DNA of 64,000 bases from Coprobacillaceae bacterium UN01-12pH3A. GTDB lineage: Bacteria; Bacillota_I; Bacilli_A; Erysipelotrichales; Coprobacillaceae. Below the pieces are notes generated by a model. That model did no database searches. It was not told the origin of the DNA and saw only the letters and a program-made list of their open reading frames with translations. Shown here piece by piece: positions 60,797 through 64,000 of the stretch. The position numbers were made by a program, and so were the translations under genes. Location: contig JAQENU010000004.1 of the NCBI GenBank assembly GCA_027676805.1, positions 62,001-126,000 of the forward strand, given 5' to 3'. Within the stretch, counting starts at the first letter, position 1. Each line of letters starts with the position of its first letter.

Positions 60797-61462
60797 ATGG
60801 CAAAACAATTATGGTTAGTTATCGAAGATAATCAATATACAAGAGACACGATGAAAGAGTATTTTAAAACAAGTGACGTTGAATTATACTGTACAACAGA
60901 GCAATATATCGAAACTGCGCTTAAAAAGAATACCTTTAATATCGTTTTAGCAAGTTTTCAATATTTAAAACACCCAAACCTGATCACTTATTTTAAGGAT
61001 TATCGTTTGCCGGTAATCGTTTATGATGTTGCTGAAGGGGAGCGTGTAAAAGAATTTGAACAGCAGCATGTCGATAAGCTGATGTATGGTCAGATCAATT
61101 ATGGACAAATGCTCAACATTGCTCATCAATTGATTAAAGATTATGAGCCAACCAGACAAGAGATCCTGCATTTCAAAGATTTAGAATTGAATGTCAGTAC
61201 CTCTAAGCTGACAGTGGGGAATAAAGAAGTCTTAATCAATGATAAAGAACTGTTGATTCTTGATCTTTTGATGGCACATCCTTATCGTTCGTTCACCGCA
61301 GAAAAGATGAAAGAAATGCTGTTTAGTGAAAATGCAGCAATCACTATCGATTATATTCAAGGATTAATCAGTACTATAGAAAAAAAATTAGCCTCTGCAC
61401 ATCCTGATGAAAAATATATTACTAATATTTGGCAGACAGGATATAAGATGGTGGTAGATTAA
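60797..61462 (+). CDS. OmpR-like response regulator with a degenerate receiver domain
   Basis: 221 residues. The first 110 residues have a receiver-like pattern (WLVIEDNQYTRDTM with acidic Glu10/Asp11), but the position of the phosphate acceptor in FNIVLASFQY is Ser53 rather than Asp, and the conserved KP motif is absent. From about 125 a winged-helix DNA-binding domain follows (VSTSKLTVGNKEVLINDKEL, ILDLLMAHPYRSFTAEKM, YITNIWQTGYKMVVD). No histidine kinase is adjacent. It is likely phosphorylation-independent, controlling perhaps the glycosidase block upstream. Start ATG 60797 follows GGAGGGAAAAGTC; the GTG at 60782 is upstream of that site. Confidence 0.82.
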   Translation: MAKQLWLVIEDNQYTRDTMKEYFKTSDVELYCTTEQYIETALKKNTFNIVLASFQYLKHPNLITYFKDYRLPVIVYDVAEGERVKEFEQQHVDKLMYGQINYGQMLNIAHQLIKDYEPTRQEILHFKDLELNVSTSKLTVGNKEVLINDKELLILDLLMAHPYRSFTAEKMKEMLFSENAAITIDYIQGLISTIEKKLASAHPDEKYITNIWQTGYKMVVD

Positions 61463-61490
61463 CTTTTTGCTAAGCAAAAAGTTTTTCTTA
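61461..61490 (+). terminator. Intrinsic terminator
   Basis: AACTTTTTGC (61461-61470), loop TAA, GCAAAAAGTT (61474-61483), then T-rich. Confidence 0.83.
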
Positions 61491-61547
61491 TTCTCAAAAT
61501 AACACGCCCTTTAGAAGAGCTTTGCTATAATGGGGTGAGGTGAAAAA

Positions 61548-62345
61548 ATGAAAAAGGTCATATTTTTTGATATGGATGGCACATTGTTGTATCGTGAAAA
61601 CGAGAATGATGCGCCTGTCATTAGTAAAAAAACACAGGAAGTATTAAGAAAAGTACAAGAAAAAGGGCATTTAATCTTTATTGCAACAGGAAGACCCTAT
61701 GCCTTTTTAGATAAAGATGTCGTGGATTTCGGCTTTGATGGGTACGTATTATCCAATGGCGCAGTAGTTTTATACCATGATCATCTGCTTTATCATGCGC
61801 CAATGAAAAAACAATTAGTAGAAGCTTTAATTAATGATTTTGAAACACGTAGGATCGAATATATTATGCAGACAAAAGAATATTCTTATATGAATAAAGA
61901 GAATAAACTGATGAAAGCGTTCTATGATCGCTGCAGTGTCAATTATGATTATATAAAAACAGAAGATTTTACTCCTCATCAGCTGTTGGATGACATTGTA
62001 AAATTAGAGATGCTTCCGGTTGGGGAAGATAATATTGCTTTTTGCCGCAGTTTGGAAGGAGACGATTTTGCGATGATGGGAAATCCTCCGTTTACCTTTG
62101 AGCTGTACTCTAAGAACATATCAAAAGCGACGGGGATATTAAAAGTGCTGGAAAAGCTGAATATCGATGTTCAAGACAGTTATGCCTTTGGAGACGGACC
62201 GAATGATATTGAAATGCTTCAGACCGTAGGACATGGTATAGCAATGGGCAATGCACCAGAACATGTTAAAGAACATGCAGATGAAGTCTGTCTGCCGGTA
62301 GATCAGGATGGCGTAGCCTGTAAACTAGAAGAATTATTTTTATAA
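61548..62345 (+). CDS. Cof-type HAD-IIB phosphatase
   Basis: 265 residues. Motif I FFDMDGTLLY (Asp8, Asp10), motif II IFIATGRPYAF, motif III around NISKATGILKVLEKL and motif IV FGDGPNDIEMLQ. The alpha/beta C2B cap between motifs II and III is that of Cof/YidA-type phosphatases, which act on sugar phosphates or flavin/cofactor intermediates. GAGGTGAAAAA precedes the ATG. Monocistronic. Confidence 0.92.
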   Translation: MKKVIFFDMDGTLLYRENENDAPVISKKTQEVLRKVQEKGHLIFIATGRPYAFLDKDVVDFGFDGYVLSNGAVVLYHDHLLYHAPMKKQLVEALINDFETRRIEYIMQTKEYSYMNKENKLMKAFYDRCSVNYDYIKTEDFTPHQLLDDIVKLEMLPVGEDNIAFCRSLEGDDFAMMGNPPFTFELYSKNISKATGILKVLEKLNIDVQDSYAFGDGPNDIEMLQTVGHGIAMGNAPEHVKEHADEVCLPVDQDGVACKLEELFL

Positions 62346-62346
62346 G

Positions 62347-62372
62347 ATGGATCTTAGGATCCATTTTTTTGT
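62347..62372 (+). terminator. Intrinsic terminator after the Cof gene
   Basis: ATGGATC (62347-62353), loop TTAG, GATCCAT (62358-62364), then T6. Confidence 0.83.
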
Positions 62373-62395
62373 TGAGGGGAATAATAATTGATAAA

Positions 62396-62424
62396 ATAAA
62401 AAAGTCGGATTGATCCAACTTTTA
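62396..62424 (-). terminator. Intrinsic terminator after the MetE-like gene
   Basis: AAAGTCGG (62401-62408) / CCAACTTT (62415-62422) with one wobble; T6 on the minus strand. Confidence 0.75.
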
Positions 62425-63525
62425 TTCAAATACTTCATTTGCAATCGCAATCACATGTTCAAGCTTAGCCCATTGCTGCTGCTGAGTGATATGATTGCCT
62501 TCCTGCGTAGAAGCAAAGCCACATTGCGGAGACAGGCACAGCTGTTCTAGTGGAATATATTGACTGGCTTCCATAATTCGCTGCTTGATTGCTTCTTTAT
62601 CTTCTAAATCAGCGGTTTTAGTCGTGATTAAACCTAATACCACTTTTTGATTACGAATATATTTTAATGGACTGAAATCACCTGAACGTTCATCATCATA
62701 TTCTAAGAAAAAACCATCAAAGGCATCAATAGAAAATAATCGTTCAGCAATAACATCGTAAAACCCCTCATAAAGCCATGAGGACTGGAAATTTCCTTTA
62801 CAGATATGGAAAGTAATGATCATATCTCTTGGTTTTACTTTTAAAGCCGCTTCAGTAATATCCCCAAACTCTTTAATCAACTGATCCGGCTGATAACCGC
62901 AGGCTTCAATCTTTTCTCTGAAAACAGAAGAGAAAAGAGCGCCCCATGATGTATCATCGAATTGCAGATAACGGCAGCCAGCATCATAAAAGGCTAAAAT
63001 AGCTTTCTGATAAGTTTCAATAAGATCTTTTCTAAAATTCGCTAAATCTGAATAAACCGGATTTTCTTTATACTGCGGTGAAAGAATTAATGCATCTAAA
63101 TAAATCATATTAGGTCCCGGTATCGTCTGTTTGACTAGAGTATCTCCGGCGATTTTTTGAGTGAGACGGAAATGTTCTAAAAATGGATGCTTTTCATTAA
63201 AAGAAATAGAACTGCTGATATAGCTTCCCTGTACTTTCATTTCTTTTCCTTGAAAACCGGTAGTTACCTTATCATATACGGTAATGCCGTTTAATGCCTG
63301 TATGAAGTCTAAATGCCACCAGCGACGGCGAAATTCTCCATCCGTAACGGCTTTTAATCCAAGATTTTTTTGTTGATCAATCAGTTTTTTTATTTCCTCA
63401 TTTTCGATAATCGTCAATTCTTCTTTGGTAATAATGTGGTTAAAATAATCTTCACGAGCCTTTTTTAAACGTTCCGGTCTTAAAAAACTCCCCACAATAT
63501 CATATTTAAATGGTGCTTTATCCAT
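62422..63525 (-). CDS. MetE C-terminal-like protein (YxjG/YxjH family)
   Basis: 367 residues. It matches the catalytic half of cobalamin-independent methionine synthase: FLRPERLKKAREDY, VTDGEFRRRWWHLDF, FDDTSWG, MIITFHICKGNF and CLSPQCGFAST supply the zinc ligands (His/Cys in FHICKGN, Cys in SPQCGF). Half-size members such as YxjG/YxjH lack the N-terminal half of MetE and are thought to methylate homocysteine or a related thiol with another methyl donor. No SAM riboswitch is visible in front. AAAAGGAGGAATACAGG precedes the ATG. Confidence 0.9.
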   Translation of the reverse strand: MDKAPFKYDIVGSFLRPERLKKAREDYFNHIITKEELTIIENEEIKKLIDQQKNLGLKAVTDGEFRRRWWHLDFIQALNGITVYDKVTTGFQGKEMKVQGSYISSSISFNEKHPFLEHFRLTQKIAGDTLVKQTIPGPNMIYLDALILSPQYKENPVYSDLANFRKDLIETYQKAILAFYDAGCRYLQFDDTSWGALFSSVFREKIEACGYQPDQLIKEFGDITEAALKVKPRDMIITFHICKGNFQSSWLYEGFYDVIAERLFSIDAFDGFFLEYDDERSGDFSPLKYIRNQKVVLGLITTKTADLEDKEAIKQRIMEASQYIPLEQLCLSPQCGFASTQEGNHITQQQQWAKLEHVIAIANEVFE

Positions 63526-63661
63526 CCTGTATTCCTCCTTTTTACCATCATAGCATGATTCCTAGTTATGATATAATTCATAATAAATATCACTGACTAT
63601 AGGAATAAGCTATACCTCATTTCAAAAATATGATAATAACCGCTTTAAATTGGGGAATTAT

Positions 63662-63669
63662 GCTATAAT
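63662..63669 (+). promoter_or_regulatory. Extended -10 of the DtxR-family gene
   Basis: TGCTATAAT (TGnTATAAT) ending at about 63669, about 27 bases before the start codon; a GGGGGGAAG ribosome binding site follows. Confidence 0.55.
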
Positions 63670-63695
63670 ATTTAAAGTTGATGGGGGGAAGATAT

Positions 63696-64000
63696 ATGTT
63701 AGAAATACATGAATCCGGTGAGGATTATTTAGAAACAATCCTCGTTATAAAAAATAATAAAGGAAGTGTGCGAGCTATTGATATTGCGAAAGCACGCCAT
63801 TTTTCTAAGCCAAGTGTCAGTCGTGCCGTCTCTGTTTTAAAGGAACAGGGGTATGTCGATGTGATAGAGGGAAAGATAGAATTAACTCCGGAAGGACGTC
63901 AGATTGCCGAGGATATTTATGAAAAGCATCAGCTGTTAATGGCGATGTTAATGCGTTTAGGTGTAGATGAAGAAACAGCAGCTATGGATGCCTGCAAAAT
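63696..64000 (+). CDS. DtxR/MntR-family metalloregulator (partial, runs off right edge)
   Basis: The first 101 residues are present. MLEIHESGEDYLETILVIKN, then AKARHFSKPSVSRAVSVLKE (winged helix) and YVDVIEGKIELTPEGRQIAE, followed by the dimerisation start EKHQLLMAMLMRLGVDEETA, are the DtxR/MntR/IdeR pattern, metal-dependent repressors using Mn2+ or Fe2+. The N-terminus ...ESGEDYLE... resembles MntR, where Asp8 and Glu11 are metal ligands. It is a good candidate for binding the boxes over the siderophore promoter at 55508-55562. Confidence 0.93.
   Translation, partial: MLEIHESGEDYLETILVIKNNKGSVRAIDIAKARHFSKPSVSRAVSVLKEQGYVDVIEGKIELTPEGRQIAEDIYEKHQLLMAMLMRLGVDEETAAMDACK

Noticed and set aside
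1..64000. CRISPR array, prophage or insertion sequence
   Set aside because: No regularly spaced repeats, no transposase or phage structural genes were seen on reading both strands.

Overview
The window looks like chromosome of a low-GC, probably anaerobic, gut-type Firmicute. Intrinsic terminators, strong AGGAGG-type ribosome binding sites, cellobiose-class PTS permeases, rubrerythrin, ROK/RpiR/BglG-type sugar regulators and a degenerate LPxTG-like sorting tail fit the Erysipelotrichia and relatives; that placement is inference, because no rRNA or marker gene lies here. No phage, insertion sequence or CRISPR array is visible.

Layout. 1-7.2 kb: transporter tail, HAD hydrolase, lrgAB, bioY, a DUF11-type protein, a PAS-GGDEF-PAS-GGDEF-EAL protein and a zinc-ribbon membrane protein. 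7.4-13.2 kb (minus): a sugar block with a ChbG/YdjC-like deacetylase, a PRD/EIIA regulator, an EIIB-EIIC fusion and, behind its own cre-controlled promoter, a second EIIC. 13.4-22.5 kb: ferritin-like protein, metallo-beta-lactamase-fold hydrolase, large membrane protein, P-type ATPase, RmuC, a divergent HTH/Ser-Thr kinase pair, and a divergent HTH/lipoprotein pair with repeated operator-like boxes. 22.6-25.1 kb: three tandem ChbG-like paralogues, two with near-identical 5' regions. 25.2-29.6 kb: heavy-metal exporter-like protein, then mgtA behind a leader of about 500 nt holding an M-box riboswitch, two terminators and two small ORFs with good Shine-Dalgarno sites. 29.8-41.1 kb: C39-like peptidase, tyrosine recombinase, flavodoxin/ferredoxin protein, tRNA-Thr, RpiR regulator, an exported esterase/metallo-beta-lactamase fusion, a duplicated ABC operon with duplicated promoter elements, and rubrerythrin. 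41.2-50.7 kb: MATE pump, a lysine-riboswitch operon (YfcC-type carrier plus M20 hydrolase), DUF362 ferredoxin protein, glpK, an APC permease and an epimerase. 50.9-64 kb: ROK regulator, a siderophore ABC operon with DtxR-type boxes, tRNA-Leu, a beta-glycoside block (EIIC, GH3, GH1, response-regulator-like protein), a Cof phosphatase, a MetE-like protein and the start of a DtxR/MntR-family regulator.

How it fits together. Two PTS/glycosidase/deacetylase blocks suggest uptake of beta-linked, possibly amino-sugar, oligosaccharides under catabolite control (perfect cre at 8735-8748, cre-like site at 55848-55861). Three cis-acting metal or amino-acid systems stand out: Mg2+ (M-box with added leader ORFs before mgtA), lysine (L-box before a carrier and a peptidase-like enzyme) and iron (DtxR-type boxes over the siderophore promoter, with a matching regulator family at the right edge). 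The best candidate for something undescribed is the composite mgtA leader at 29063-29570.
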